DNA from: Leptodactylus fallax
Taxonomy: Eukaryota > Chordata > Amphibia > Anura > Leptodactylidae
Direction of reading: 5' to 3'
Length of the DNA: 64,000 bases
Assembly (NCBI GenBank): GCA_947044405.1
Contig: CAMRHE010000645.1
Location: 434,001 to 498,000, forward strand
Numbering within the stretch: the stretch's first letter is position 1; each line of letters opens with the position of its first letter. The notes beneath the pieces are model-generated. The model searched no databases. It was not told the DNA's origin and was given only the letters and a program-made list of their open reading frames with translations. Below, piece after piece: positions 19,289 through 29,530 of this stretch. Both the position numbers and the translations under genes were made by a program.

Positions 19289-20699
19289 TCAAGAAAAGAA
19301 AGAGGAGATCTCCGAGGACTCCTGGAATATCACCCACGGCCGCCAGAGGGACTCAAATTTAGAGGGGTCGGGCGAGTCCTCGGCCACCAGAGCCTCCATT
19401 CTCCTGATAATGAGAAGCTCCTGAAGAAACTCCTCCAGGGTATGCGCGGCAGTACCGCGCCAATGCCTGGGAATGACTGCTCTGGCGGTCGTGAGGAAAT
19501 GTCGCAAGAGGTCCTTCTTAACAGCCGAGACCCTCCCTGGTATGATGGAGAGAAGTGCAAGCTGGGGCGAAGGTGTAACAGATCTGCCGCTCACTTTAGC
19601 GTAAAGCGTAAAGACGGCATCCCAAAAGGGCTTGAGGGCAGCGCATTCCCACCAAATATGATACAAGGTGCCTCTTTCAGACCCACAGCGCCAACACCGG
19701 TCAGAAACACCAGGGTAGATCCTATGCAAGAGGTCAGAACAGCGGTACCAGCGGGTCAGTATTTTGTAGTTCTTTTCCTGCGCACCGCAGGGCCATGGGA
19801 GTTTATGCGTGTACAGGAAGGACTTATCCCAGTCGGCAGTGGAGAGGCAAGTACCAAGGTCAGATTCCCAGGGGCCAATGTAGGAGGGGGGCCAAGGTGT
19901 AGTGTCCTGGAGGAGGATACCATAAAGAACAGAGAGGGCACATGGAGTGGTGTCAGTCTGGGAAAGTGAAAACTCCAGGTCGGTTAGAGAAGATGAGAGC
20001 GTGGGAAGCAGGGAGAACTTACGGATGAAGGCCATAGTCTAACCAAGACAAACAGAGATTGGGTTGGGAAGCTTGCAACTGTGCCAGAGAGGGAAGGGAA
20101 GCTCTGTCTGTGACCTGATGTAGGCGAACGTCGTCCCTGGCCAGCCAGCAAAGGAATTTGTCAGCAGAGCAACTGGGTGGGAACATTGGATTTCGGAACA
20201 GAGGGCTGAGGGGGCTCGGGACCCTGGCTATGCGGCCACCCGCACTTATGGAGTCCCAAGTCTTGAGGAAATGGGTGGATAGAATGGAGTGTCTGACAGC
20301 GCTGGGACAAAAATGAGATGGAACCCAAGGTAGGGAGGGGAGGTGGGCCGAAAACAAGTCGGCCTCTATAGAGACCCATTGCTTGTCCACCCCACGGTAA
20401 TGCCAGTCAAAGAGGCGCAACAATACTGTCGCGCGGTAGTATAGTCGAGGATCAGGCAGGACCGCACCCGCACCTTTGCCGACGCGTTGCCGTAAAGAGA
20501 AAGCACCTTACCCAGGAACCCCGGGCCGACTCCAACTTTTTGGAGTGTGGCCCGCAGGAAGCCCCAGTGAACACGGTCGAACGCTTTTCAGCGTTCACAA
20601 AGAGCAAGCACATAGGGACATTGGTAGTGCGTGCCGCAGAGATCGGCCTGAAATAAAGCCAACCTGATCAGTGTGAAATCAGGCCCGGCATTAAAGGTG
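19289..20699 (-). pseudogene. L1-1 ORF2, C-terminal half
   Basis: Minus-strand frames between the solo LTR and the 3' end encode the remaining reverse transcriptase and the C-terminal domain of the L1 ORF2 protein. At the upstream end a degenerate QVGFISGRSARH-type block follows the LTR junction. Farther on come RVPSPLSPLFRNP and FLCWLARDDV blocks, then the typical C-terminal region KILTRWYRCSDLLHRIYP with a cysteine motif CWRCGSERGTLYHIWWEC (C-x2-C...H...C). Two long open segments, 20,423-20,019 and 20,035-19,289, overlap in different frames, showing a frameshift near 20,025. More breaks lie between 20,423 and 20,699, so no complete protein can be made. Confidence 0.85.
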
Positions 20700-21539
20700 T
20701 GTGAAAGATCCTCAGTGCGCCAACACCACTTTGGCCCACACCTGAGACTCCTTTCATAAAAAACCACACTCACCGCCAGTGAGTGCTGGGTTCACAAGAT
20801 AAATACAAGACAAGCTTTCTAAATTTTATATATTTATTAACCCCTAAATGGGTCAGTATTAACATCTAACACATGCAGTTCAGAACAGATATGTAGATAT
20901 ATACAAGCATTAATTTACTAGCAACAAGATACAGTACAATAAATAAAAAGGGAATAAAATTGAAATAATTACTTTACCACACATCTCCTTGATGTGGCTC
21001 TATAATCCAACCCTCACACATGGCATGTGGGGCTAACCAGTGGAGGCAGAAACATCAACACATTCCAGCCTGCATGCTCATCACAGTATATTCCAGTAGT
21101 CTCATCATAGTATTCTCCTTGTAGTCTCAGCCCAATCTCCTCCCACTGACCTCTTACCTCATCTTTTCTACCCTTGATTACACCACCCAGAATGAGGTCA
21201 CCGGCGACGGCAAGTCTGATTGATTAACGCACTCAAGTCCAGATTCTTTGTAAGGAGATGGGACCAAGTGAAATGATACAATGTTATCAACCATGTCTGA
21301 TCAACAGCCCAGGCTGAACAATGCATGTTTATTTGATCACCCAAGGCTATGTAGGAATTCAATGGAGCTATTGTGGGATGGATACAAAGCCCTATTGTTA
21401 CAAGGTTGCCCTACTGACAACATACATCTAGGATTATAGCTGCGAACATTATGAGTAAATAGAATTAAGAAGGAGATACGATACCCAGAGATCAAAATAC
21501 ATCTTTGAGATATAGCCATATTTACGTGGAATCATCACA
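20700..21539 (-). mobile_element. Solo LTR in L1-1 ORF2, 840 bp
   Basis: On the minus strand it begins TGTGATGATTCC and ends CTTTCACA, flanked by a perfect 5-bp duplication (AGGTG on plus at 20,695-20,699 and 21,540-21,544). It interrupts the L1 reverse transcriptase just after an NRLS-type block. TTAATAAATATATAAAA near the 3' part could serve as TATA box or polyadenylation signal. No internal retroviral or Gypsy sequence remains and the family is not determined. Confidence 0.88.
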
Positions 21540-23150
21540 AGGTGACAGACGATTAGCCAGCAATTTGGCAAATAATTTGATGTCAATGTTGAGCAGGGAA
21601 ATCGGGCGATAACTGGCACAGCAGGACGGGTCTTTTCCAGGTTTGGGGAGAACCGTAGGAATTGGGAGGCAAACGGAGTGGTGTCATCGATACTATTAAA
21701 GACACGGGCCATCATTGGAGAAAGGAGGTCTCGGAAGGACTTGTAAAATCTGGGGGTAAACCCATCGGGGCCAGGGGATTTGCCCGAGGGGGGAAGAATG
21801 AATGGCGAGGGAGACCTCCTCTTTGGAAAAAGGGTCCTCAAGAAGCACTCTATCCGAGGGAGCGATAGTGGGAAGAGAGGTCTCAACAACATACTCCCAG
21901 ATTTTCTCACTAAGAGAGTACGGGGCAATATCGGCATATTGCCCATGAATGTTATAGAGGTCGTGGTAAAAGGAATGAAATGCCTCCGCGATGTTCGCTG
22001 GGTTATGGACCGATCGCCCAGGGCCTTTACTAATTTGGGGGATGTACGTGGGGGTATTGCGAGGATGTAGGCGACGCGCGCGAGGGAACGGCTACACTTA
22101 TCCGCGAACTCATAATAATGTTTCCGGACATGGTCACGGAAGAGCATGGACATCTCGTCTAAGTGGGCTCGAAGCTCCTCTTTAGCATTGAGGAGCTCCG
22201 TGAAGTCCGCCTGAGAGCAGGAACGTTTATGTTGCAATTGAAGAGAATGAATTTTGGCTAGCTGCGAGGAGACCCACACCGCCCGCTCTTTTTTAAAACG
22301 TGCACCATGTTTAATCAGGACACCCCGGACCACACATTTTAGCGCCTCCCACTGTAAAGGAAGTGATGTCGAGTCCTGAGCGTGATCAATACCAAAGTTT
22401 CTGATCGCCGCAGCGACGTCTGCCCAGCAAGTGGTGTCTTTTAAAAGGCTGTCATTCAGACGCCAGGTGAACCTCCACTGATAGGAATATGGGCGAATGG
22501 TCCGACCAAAGAGCAGAACCAATCTGTCCGGTAGGGGCCCAAGAAAGGGCGTGGTGACTGATCAAGAAAAAGTCGATGCGGCTATAGGAGTTATGTGCGG
22601 GGGGAGTGGTACGTATAGTCTCACTCACTGGGATGTAGGATGCGCCATACGTCAACCAGCTGGGCGTTATGAAGAGCAGTCTTAGGCTACGCAGGTGGGA
22701 CTGGGAGTGGGAAAGGCGGGGGAGGGGTAGAGTCAGTCATGGGGTCCAATATGAATTTAAAGTCGCCCCCGAGGACTAGGTCCCTACAGTGCCGCAGTTG
22801 TCCCTGATTAGGGAGGTAGCAACCTGCTATAGTGAGGACCGTACCCGCGATGCGCAGTTTGTGAAAGACAAACTACCCTCAGGGTCAATCAGAGTGTCCA
22901 TTTCTTCGTGCTGGAGAGACCTATGCAGAGCAATAGATACTCCCTTGGACTTGGTGGCCGGATTGACGCTGTGGAACCAAACGGGGAAATGGCGGTTGCG
23001 GATATCCGGAACATGACCTTCCTTAAAATGAGTCTGCTGTAAAATAAGGATATGAGAACGTTTTTTGTGAAGTTGGTACAAGATCTGGCTGCATTTTTGT
23101 GGGACGTTAAGTCCTCTTGCATTCAAGGTACAAATATTCAAAGTAGACAT
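21540..23150 (-). pseudogene. L1-1 ORF2, endonuclease and N-terminal RT
   Basis: ORF2 begins with MSTLNICTLNARGLN at 23,150. This is the start of an apurinic-like endonuclease that nicks target DNA; LILQQTHF corresponds to its LLQETH block. SYSRIDFFLISHHAL and SALWSDHSPIFL near 22,500 are the later endonuclease motifs (RIDYFL, SDHxP). The reverse transcriptase follows, with SGKSPGPDGFTPRFYKSF at about 21,790. Frames change between about 22,827 and 22,655 and again near 21,650, and the gene is cut at 21,539 by the solo LTR. The order endonuclease-RT-cysteine domain is that of L1-clade LINEs. Confidence 0.87.
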
Positions 23151-23775
23151 GGCTGGAAAGGGGGAGGGAAGGGGGGGACACAAAGGGAACACACACTTAG
23201 GAAAGTGAAAAACTAACGCAATCCGACACAATCTGACACAGAAACAAAAACGGAATACAGCTGACTATGCAGTAGGGTGGTGGAATGAGCCACCACCAAA
23301 ACAGGTGGGGAAAAGGCAAACAATACCTAAACACGTGCTACACAGTAGCACGGAGACCCCGGTGGGGAATGAGCTTTTCAGGAAGGAGCCACTTTCCCCC
23401 CGGGTCCCCGGACCACGCCACTATAGAGGTAACTGTAACAACAAAAATTTGCTGACCAAAATAAATAATATAAAGAAGCTAGATAGACCAAGGCATAGGA
23501 GAGAGGGAAACAAAACAGAGTAAAGGAGAAAGAAAAAGGAAGCGGGCAAGAAGAAAGGGAAGAGAAGAAAAGAGAGGGGGGGGGGGGAGAAAGAAAAAGT
23601 GGGAAGGATAGAGATAGAGGGAAGATAACGGTACTTCACGGCCCCGCAGGGGGCGGATGAAAACCCCTAGCGGTTACAGAAAGGCAGTCTTGTTGGTGTG
23701 CAAGAGAAGCAGTTCAGTGTTCAAGTCGGGGAGTCTTGATGGTCCCGTTGCTGAGCCGTAGTCGTGGAGGCTCGG

Positions 23776-25341
23776 TCACGTCGGCGGCGTCTGGGACCGC
23801 ACGGATTGGGCTGGTTCTGGGTCGCCAGGTAACGATGGCCACTCTGAAATCTGCACCGGAGGGAGTCCAAGGGTGGCTGTGAAGGCAGGAACATCGTCCG
23901 GACGAGTTAGGGAAATAGAACGGCCATCCCGCTGGACCTGCAGTTGGAAAGGAAACCCCCAGGAGTACGGGATCTGGTGTTGAATCAGAAGGTCCAGAAG
24001 AGGCTTCAGAGCACGCCGCCTGGCAAGGGTGAGTCTGGACAGATTCGGGAGTAAGTCGATAGGAGCATCCTGAAACTCGACTTGGTGGGCATCCCTGGCC
24101 TTCCGCATGATGGCCTCTTTAAGCTGGTACCTATGTACCCAGCAAATGACGTCTCTAGGATTGGCAGAGTCCAGAGGGCGGGGGCCCAGAGAACGATGCG
24201 TCTGGTTCAACTCGAGCGGAGAGTCAGGAGGGATCCCCAGGAGGGAGTTGAAAATAGTGCGTAGAGTAGAATCCAGTTGCTGGGATTCAATGACTTCAGG
24301 AAGGCCCCGCACCCTGATATTGTTCCGTCTATTCCTGTTCTCAAGGTCATCCAAGAGATCGGTCAGGTGGTGCAACTGGTGAGAGTGAGACAGCAATACA
24401 GAGTTGTGGGTGGATAACTGGGTAGAAAGCGAGGTGGAAGAGGCCTTCAGGGTATCCACTCTCCCCTCCAGTGATTGTACAGTGGAACGGACAGCGGACA
24501 GCTCAGATTTGTATGACTGCTCCAGGCGTGTCACATATTCCTCCATGTCAGACTTTGTAGGGATGGCACGGAGATAGGCGTTCAGTTGGCATAGTTCGGT
24601 CAGGGTGTCGGAGGAGGTGGTAGAGGAGGATGGAATGCAGAATGAAGGAGGAACAGTCCCACTGGGGTCCCCCGCACTCTGACCAGCAGAGGCGGAGGCC
24701 ATGACAGAAGGAGGTATCAGAGGGACATGGGATACCCGAGGTAGGTATGGAGCCGCCGTGGCAGATAGCAAGCTCAGCGGTACTGTGGCAGGTGCTGGGC
24801 AGAGACTACTGGTTGAGAAAGTGCCAGGAGGGTATGAGTCCAGCTGTAACCCATTGCCAGGGGGAGCAAACAGAGGGGCCTTCATTGTAGAGCACAGGAC
24901 CGTAGAAGGGGTAGAGGAAGCCACAGGCCAGGACAGGGTGGGGGTCTTCTCACCTCCTGGAGGCCCCTGGGGAGAAGGCTGCATCATGCTGGTCGCCTCC
25001 GGGGAGCGCTGTGACATGGAGGGCACAGGAGACGGCGGTGAATCGGGAGCTGAGTGTAGCCCAGACTCCCTCATCGACCACATCCCCGGTGGGCTAGGGG
25101 AGCAAGCCCCAATCTCTGGTGGAAGCAGGGCCGCCTCGGCGGCTGGAACAGCAGAGAGTGCCGGCTGTGCGCACGTGGGAGGGCCGCTTGATGAAGCTGC
25201 AGTGTCGAACGCCATCTTGGAAGGCGCCGGCTGTGATCCAGGAGTGCCCGGGCCCTGGAGAAATCTATCAATGGTGGGCCCTGTAGGGACCCTCGGGGAA
25301 GTGGATGAGGACCTCGGTGGGACCCGCCGGGATTTGCCCAT
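23776..25341 (-). CDS. L1-1 ORF1 protein (RNA-binding), open frame
   Basis: A 521-codon frame on the minus strand starts MGKSRRVPP; an upstream in-frame ATG at 25,419 would add 26 residues. The protein should coat the LINE RNA in the cytoplasm and help its integration. The N-terminal half is Pro/Ser/Thr-rich and low in complexity. In the middle a coiled coil (roughly residues 245-340, heptads in the SDMEEYVTRLEQSYKSEL to HHLTDLLDDL region) leads into ENRNRRNNIRVRGLPE, the start of the L1 ORF1 RRM-like domain, followed by the C-terminal domain with RDVICWVHRY and YSWGFPFQLQV. There is no stop or frameshift although ORF2 is broken, so protein might still be made. The start is ambiguous between 25,341 and 25,419; the shorter is chosen for its basic N-terminus. 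Confidence 0.85.
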   Translation of the reverse strand: MGKSRRVPPRSSSTSPRVPTGPTIDRFLQGPGTPGSQPAPSKMAFDTAASSSGPPTCAQPALSAVPAAEAALLPPEIGACSPSPPGMWSMRESGLHSAPDSPPSPVPSMSQRSPEATSMMQPSPQGPPGGEKTPTLSWPVASSTPSTVLCSTMKAPLFAPPGNGLQLDSYPPGTFSTSSLCPAPATVPLSLLSATAAPYLPRVSHVPLIPPSVMASASAGQSAGDPSGTVPPSFCIPSSSTTSSDTLTELCQLNAYLRAIPTKSDMEEYVTRLEQSYKSELSAVRSTVQSLEGRVDTLKASSTSLSTQLSTHNSVLLSHSHQLHHLTDLLDDLENRNRRNNIRVRGLPEVIESQQLDSTLRTIFNSLLGIPPDSPLELNQTHRSLGPRPLDSANPRDVICWVHRYQLKEAIMRKARDAHQVEFQDAPIDLLPNLSRLTLARRRALKPLLDLLIQHQIPYSWGFPFQLQVQRDGRSISLTRPDDVPAFTATLGLPPVQISEWPSLPGDPEPAQSVRSQTPPT

Positions 25342-25603
25342 GGTCCGCGGTGCAGGAGAAGCACTGGTCAGCGGATTCAGCGTCGGCCCAGGTAAGCCAG
25401 GGAAGGAGCTGAGGAACACGCGACCTCATTCCTCCATAGCCAAGCCACGCCCCTTGTGTATGTTTATTGTACGACAATAACAGTGTGTGACGCTAACAGC
25501 ATGTAAACGCAATTTTATTTATTTTTTTTTTTTTTTGGGGGGGGGCGTCTTTCGATAGTCCGCCTCAGGCAGCAAAGAGGCTAGGTTCACCACTGGGTGA
25601 ACG

Positions 25604-25851
25604 AACCCGCTTAGATGGTTTAATTGGATTTCTAAGCCCCGGGGTATGATTTTATGTTCAATATAATTTGTTAACCCCTGGACCTCCCACCAGCAACGAA
25701 CATAGTCCCTATAGGTTTTTGTGAGTAGTTTAAACACCTCTTTGATATTACTGAGTTGTTCAGTGTGGGATAATTCCTTTTCAGAAAAAACTACCCTGGT
25801 TTCCTCCAACCATTGATCTGCCTTAACCCCGTCAGATAAAAATCCAGCCAT
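25604..25851 (-). pseudogene. Penelope ORF, N-terminal part
   Basis: The minus-strand frame starts MAGFLSDGVK with ATG at 25,851 and runs 82 codons, through EKELSHTEQLSNIKEVFKLL and a VRCWWEVQGLTNYIEHK block, until the hAT insertion at 25,603. It joins the sequence resuming at 14,732. Its position upstream of the RT and the absence of any other element here make it the N-terminus of the Penelope polyprotein. No domain was recognised. Confidence 0.75.
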
Positions 25852-26022
25852 GACAGAGGTATGTAGATACAAATATAAACGATAGTAACACCTATATTGG
25901 TTCTCACCAAAAAGAATGTAACCACTAAATGGATACACCCAAATATATGTCACAGATGGTGAAAGGAATACCCAAAGGGGAATATTAGGATCACAGAAGT
26001 AGGTTCCTACGATACTCTCAAT

Positions 26023-26529
26023 AAATTAAAATATAACTTTTATTAACACACAATAAAAACATAGGACAGACGTCATCTAAACATATATAGTATAGGGAAT
26101 ATCTCATCTATCCCAAAGATAAAAAATGGATTTCCCTATAAAAAAGGCCCCTAATCCCTAACCCCAGATAGATAAGACAGCAATATATAAACTGATGAAA
26201 AACTCATACATCCAAATTGTGAGAAGATGAGTATCAAAAATAGGATTGTTTATACCATCTCCAAACACTATCTGAGCCAGGAAAATGGGAAACTGATAAT
26301 TCTCCTCTCAGTAGATGTACTAGAGATAAAGTAACATATATCCTGGTGTATGGTGTAACCAAAAGCCAGTGAGTTAACAGCGCATAAGGAGGTTAAAGAT
26401 TTAATCCAAACACAGCTAAATGGTATGGAGATATTATGTCTCCACTCTCCCACTAGCTAGGGACATAAAACCACCCCACCCACTGCTGAAGTACACACCT
26501 ACACCATACACTATGTTAGCAAGTCAATA
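26023..26529 (-). repeat. Penelope pseudo-LTR, upstream copy
   Basis: Direct repeat of 10,739-11,245, lying just upstream of the Penelope start codon on the minus strand. It ends abruptly at CAAGTCAATA, 37 bp before the remnant of the Gypsy 5' LTR, and so lacks the hammerhead and TATA region present beyond the downstream copy. Confidence 0.8.
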
Positions 26530-26566
26530 ACCAACTCAGGATACAGATTTAGTATCTATCCAATTC

Positions 26567-26592
26567 ACCTGCATCTTCACTACAATACTACA
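26567..26592 (+). mobile_element. Gypsy 5' LTR remnant
   Basis: ACCTGCATCTTCACTACAAT and the six following bases match the last 26 bp of the 3' LTR at 33,730-33,755. The rest of the 5' LTR is missing, apparently lost or displaced at the junction with the Penelope element. Confidence 0.8.
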
Positions 26593-26910
26593 ATTGGTGA
26601 TGAGGATTAAGAATCATCAACTAAAGGTATTTCACAGCTACAGCAAATTGTGTACAAGACTTCAATACTAGCTCCAGCCATGGCCTGCTTACCCTCCTTT
26701 GCTGCATTTGATGTGCACCAGCCCCAAGCAAACTTGGCAGCATGCTGGAATAAATGGCTGAAACACTTTGAGATATTCCTGCAAGTAGTGAACATGCACT
26801 GACAATGCAAGAAAGAAAGCAATGTTGTTATACTATGCAGGGGAGCAAGTCTATGATATCTTCACAACGCTGCCTAATACAGGGGAGGACAGTGACTATG
26901 AGCTATGCAA

Positions 26911-27258
26911 GTAGTGAATTGGTAGGAGAATCTCCCAAAAAATGAGGTGTGGAGACCGCGCTTCACCAAAGATGCTTTATTATACTCAAATAACACAACG
27001 CGTTTCGGGGAAATCAGATCCCCTTTATCAAGTGTACAAGAGACAGCCTGAGGAGGTAGGCTGTGAGATCTGAAGTGAGACCAGTGATTTTGTGCTACTT
27101 AGTGGCTTTCTACCATACTTTCAGTGAATGATCCTTGTTGTTTCTCCAATCATTTGACTACCTCCTGTTCTCAACACAATTATCTATGTACAACCTATTT
27201 TTTAAGCAATATCACGCTATGTGCAGCTCGGCGTTTTTTTTATTTTTGTTTTGAAGTA
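26911..27258 (-). mobile_element. Short Penelope-type insertion (family P3) in Gypsy gag
   Basis: A 348-bp insertion is flanked by a 14-bp duplication TATGAGCTATGCAA (26,897-26,910 and 27,259-27,272). Its minus strand carries a hammerhead-like fold. A long duplication plus this fold points to a 5'-truncated Penelope-type retroposon. There is no coding sequence. Confidence 0.75.
26993..27035 (-). ncRNA. Hammerhead-like motif in P3 insertion, core mutated
   Basis: The minus strand reads ACAC, TTGATAA, A, GGGG...CCCC, GAAACGCGTT, GTGT. Stem II (GGGG/CCCC) and stem I (ACAC/GTGT) are perfect and CGCG gives the minimal stem III. The core has TTGATAA instead of CTGATGA plus one extra A, changes expected to abolish or greatly lower self-cleavage. 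Confidence 0.6.
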
Positions 27259-27827
27259 TATGAGCTATGCAAAGCAGCATTAAGTAAGCATTTCTCTCCA
27301 TACATAAATGCAGCCTTTGAAATTTTCAAGTTTAGATAGTCAAAACAGTCAGCAACAGAAAGCATTGATACATATCATGTCCGCTTAAGACAACTTGCTT
27401 ACTGTGAATTTGCAGATACAGACAAGGAAATTCTGATGCAAATCATACAAGGATGTGTCTCATCTAAGTTAAGGAGACAAGCTCTCAGAGATCCCACCAT
27501 GACTCTTTAGCAAAGCTACTGTACATTGCACGTATTCATGGTGCAGCAGAGAATCAAGCTAAATTTATAGAGAACTCAGACTGTATGCCAGAGCAGCCAT
27601 CTTCTGTAGCAAAGCTCACTCAGAAGCCACATGTGCCTCTCACACAGGCTGCAACCTGCTACAACTGTGGAGGTCCTTATCCTCATCAGAAGCCCTGCCC
27701 AGGAAAGGGAGTAACTTGTCATAACTGTGGGAAACAAAATCACTTTGCAAAAATTTGCAGATATAAATCACAGTCTTTTCTCTCTGCAAAACAAGCCATG
27801 CCTCAGAAAGTTCAGGCAGTGTAGTCA

Positions 27828-28391
27828 GTGCCCCCTGCTGATGAGCCCAGCAGCACCTACTTATTCTCAGTGAATGAAGAGGGGTCTCAAAATGTGCATG
27901 GAATTACTAACCCCAAACAAGTTATCTTAATAAATGGCACTCCGGTGGAGACACTGGTAGATACAGAGGCGTCTGTCAACGTTATTAGTCATGCCACCTA
28001 TAACCAGCTAAAGAACAAACCTGCTTTGCAATGTACTAACCTGAAGATATATCCTTATGGTTCAGCTACTGCATTACCTCTGTGTGGCAAATTTCAGTCA
28101 GTACTAATGTCTGATGGGAAATCCATCACAGGCACTTTCTATGTAGTGGAGTGTTCTGCAGACACTCTTCTCAGCTGCAGTAGTGCGGTATCTCTGGGCC
28201 TAGTGAAACTGGTAAACAGCGCAACACACTCTTCTGTACAAAATATTACGCAGAAATATCCTCAACTCTTTCAAGGCCTAGGAAAGCTGAAAGACTTTCA
28301 AGTTAAATTACACATTGACCAGTCAGTACAGCCTTCAGTTCAACCTCACAGGCGCATCCCATTCCATGTCCGCAATCTTGTGGAGAAATAA
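27828..28391 (+). pseudogene. Gypsy protease and start of RT
   Basis: The frame contains a retropepsin-like block ETLVDTEASVNVIS, where the usual active-site D-T-G reads D-T-E, so the aspartic protease that would mature the polyprotein is probably dead in this copy. Downstream, VQPHRRIPFHVRN is the linker that precedes Gypsy reverse transcriptases. The frame ends at a TAA (28,389-28,391), beyond which the RT continues. Confidence 0.8.
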
Positions 28392-29190
28392 CTTCAAGAC
28401 CTGGAGACATCTGATGTTATTGAACATGTGGAGGGCCCAACTCCCTGGGTCTCACTAATTGTTGTTGCACCTAAACCTAAGCAGCCTGGTAAAATCAGAT
28501 TATGTGTGGATATGCGACATGCCAATCAAGCCATTCAAAGAGAAAGGCACATTACGCCTACCATAGATGACATTCTCGTAGATCTAAATGGTGCAAAAAT
28601 ATTTTCAAAAATTGATCTAAAATTTGGTTATCCTCAGCTTGAATTGCGCCCAGACTCCAGATATATAACAACTTTTAGCACTCATGTCGGTCTGAGAAGG
28701 TTCAAGAGGCTGAACTTTGGCATTTCATCGGCTGCAGAAATATTTCAGAATGTTATCAGACAGGTTCTTTCAGGAATACCTGGAGTGCTCAATGTCAGTG
28801 ATGACATCCTTATCTTTGGCACAAACCAAGAGGAACATGACAACCACTTAGAACAGGTCTTTCAGAGACTGCAAACCTGCAATCTAACCCTAAATCCATC
28901 AAAATGTGAGTTCAACCGGACATCATTAAATTTTTTTGGCTATATTTTTTTCTGAAAATGGCGTTTCTGCAGACCCTGAGAAAATAGCTGCCATAACCTC
29001 TGCTAGCCAGCCTCAAACTGTATCAGAGTTTTCTCGGACTGGTCACATACTGTGGACGTTTCATACCTGATCTAGCTACTGTTTCTGAACCCCTACGACA
29101 CTTCACTAAAAAGGATACTCCTTGGTCATGGACGGTTGAACATTAATCAGCATTTGACACACTAAAGTCCAGTCTGACTGGTGACACAGT
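28392..29190 (+). pseudogene. Gypsy reverse transcriptase
   Basis: The RT domain, which copies element RNA into DNA, runs from about 28,428. Visible motifs are GKIRLCVDMRHANQA, FSKIDLKFGYPQLEL (motif A Asp) and LNVSDDILIFG, the catalytic box with SDD in place of the usual YxDD. ISDD/VSDD is, as I recall, normal in one vertebrate Gypsy group (predicted proteins named K02A2.6-like), so it may be native rather than damage. SKCEFNRTSLNFFGY and the thumb follow. A T-run frameshift breaks the frame near 28,940 and stops occur around 29,145. Confidence 0.85.
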
Positions 29191-29530
29191 CATGGCCTAT
29201 TTTGACCCTCTAAAGTCTACTGAGCTGATTGTGGATGCCAGTCCTGTAGGCCTTGGTGCGATTTTAACTCAGGAGTCCAGAACTGGCAGGATTTCCACAG
29301 TCTCCTATGCAAGCAAGGCTTTAACAGAGTCGGAACAGTGCTATTCCCAAACTGAGAGGGAAGCTCTTGCGGTTGTATGGGGATGCCTTCATTTCCATCT
29401 TTATCGTTTGGTCGTCCATTTACAGTGGTAAGTGATCATAAACCACTTATTCTGATCTTCAATAAACATTCGTCAAAGCCACCTCCACAACTTGAACGCT
29501 GGCTACTCCGCCTATAGAACTACCACTTTC
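29191..29530 (+). pseudogene. Gypsy RNase H
   Basis: IVDASPVGLGAILTQES (first Asp), VSYASKALTESEQCYSQTEREALAVVW (Glu region) and HLYRLVVHLQW mark the RNase H that removes the RNA strand after reverse transcription. A frameshift lies after HLQW, about 29,430, where the PFxVVSDHKPL block passes into another frame. A TAG follows near 29,515. Confidence 0.82.

Larger units (their letters stand above)
18806..25453 (-). mobile_element. L1/Tx1-like LINE, near full length (L1-1)
   Basis: On the minus strand the element starts at 25,453 in GGGGCGTGGCTTGG and ends near 18,806 after an AATAAA signal. A 13-bp duplication TTGTGTATGTTTA flanks it (18,793-18,805 and 25,454-25,466), the mark of target-primed insertion. 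Copy B of the host hAT has the corresponding uninterrupted sequence near 32,575. Net length is about 5.8 kb once the solo LTR at 20,700-21,539 is removed. ORF1 is open; ORF2 is broken. Confidence 0.93.
14741..25595 (+). mobile_element. hAT-type element, copy A (with nested Tc1 and L1)
   Basis: The left end CAGGAGCGCACC and right end GGTTCACCACTG are short inverted termini in hAT style. A perfect 8-bp duplication GGTGAACG flanks them (14,733-14,740 and 25,596-25,603), placing the insertion in the Penelope reading frame. Without the nested Tc1 (15,002-16,630) and L1 (18,806-25,453) it is about 2.5 kb and closely matches copy B at 30,221-32,715. It has no transposase of its own; it carries palindromes and a minisatellite. 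Confidence 0.92.
26680..27827 (+). pseudogene. Gypsy gag (capsid and nucleocapsid), broken
   Basis: A start MACLPSFAAFDV is visible at 26,680; gag would form the cytoplasmic particle that holds the element's RNA. A frameshift near 26,800 precedes YYAGEQVYDIF. A 348-bp insertion then splits the frame at 26,911-27,258, after which LSKHFSPYINAAFE and YHVRLRQLAYCEFA continue, with stops. The nucleocapsid at about 27,650-27,765 keeps two zinc knuckles: CYNCGGPYPHQKPC and the canonical CCHC CHNCGKQNHFAKIC. A TAG ends this frame at about 27,822. The gene cannot give a full product. Confidence 0.85.

Noticed and set aside
19199..19969. 256-codon plus-strand frame
   Set aside because: Antisense to the ORF2 C-terminal region with its cysteine motif; no domain of its own.
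24701..25480. 259-codon plus-strand frame
   Set aside because: It is antisense to the L1-1 ORF1 frame, which has the coiled coil and RRM-like motifs; GC-rich sequence keeps the shadow frame open.
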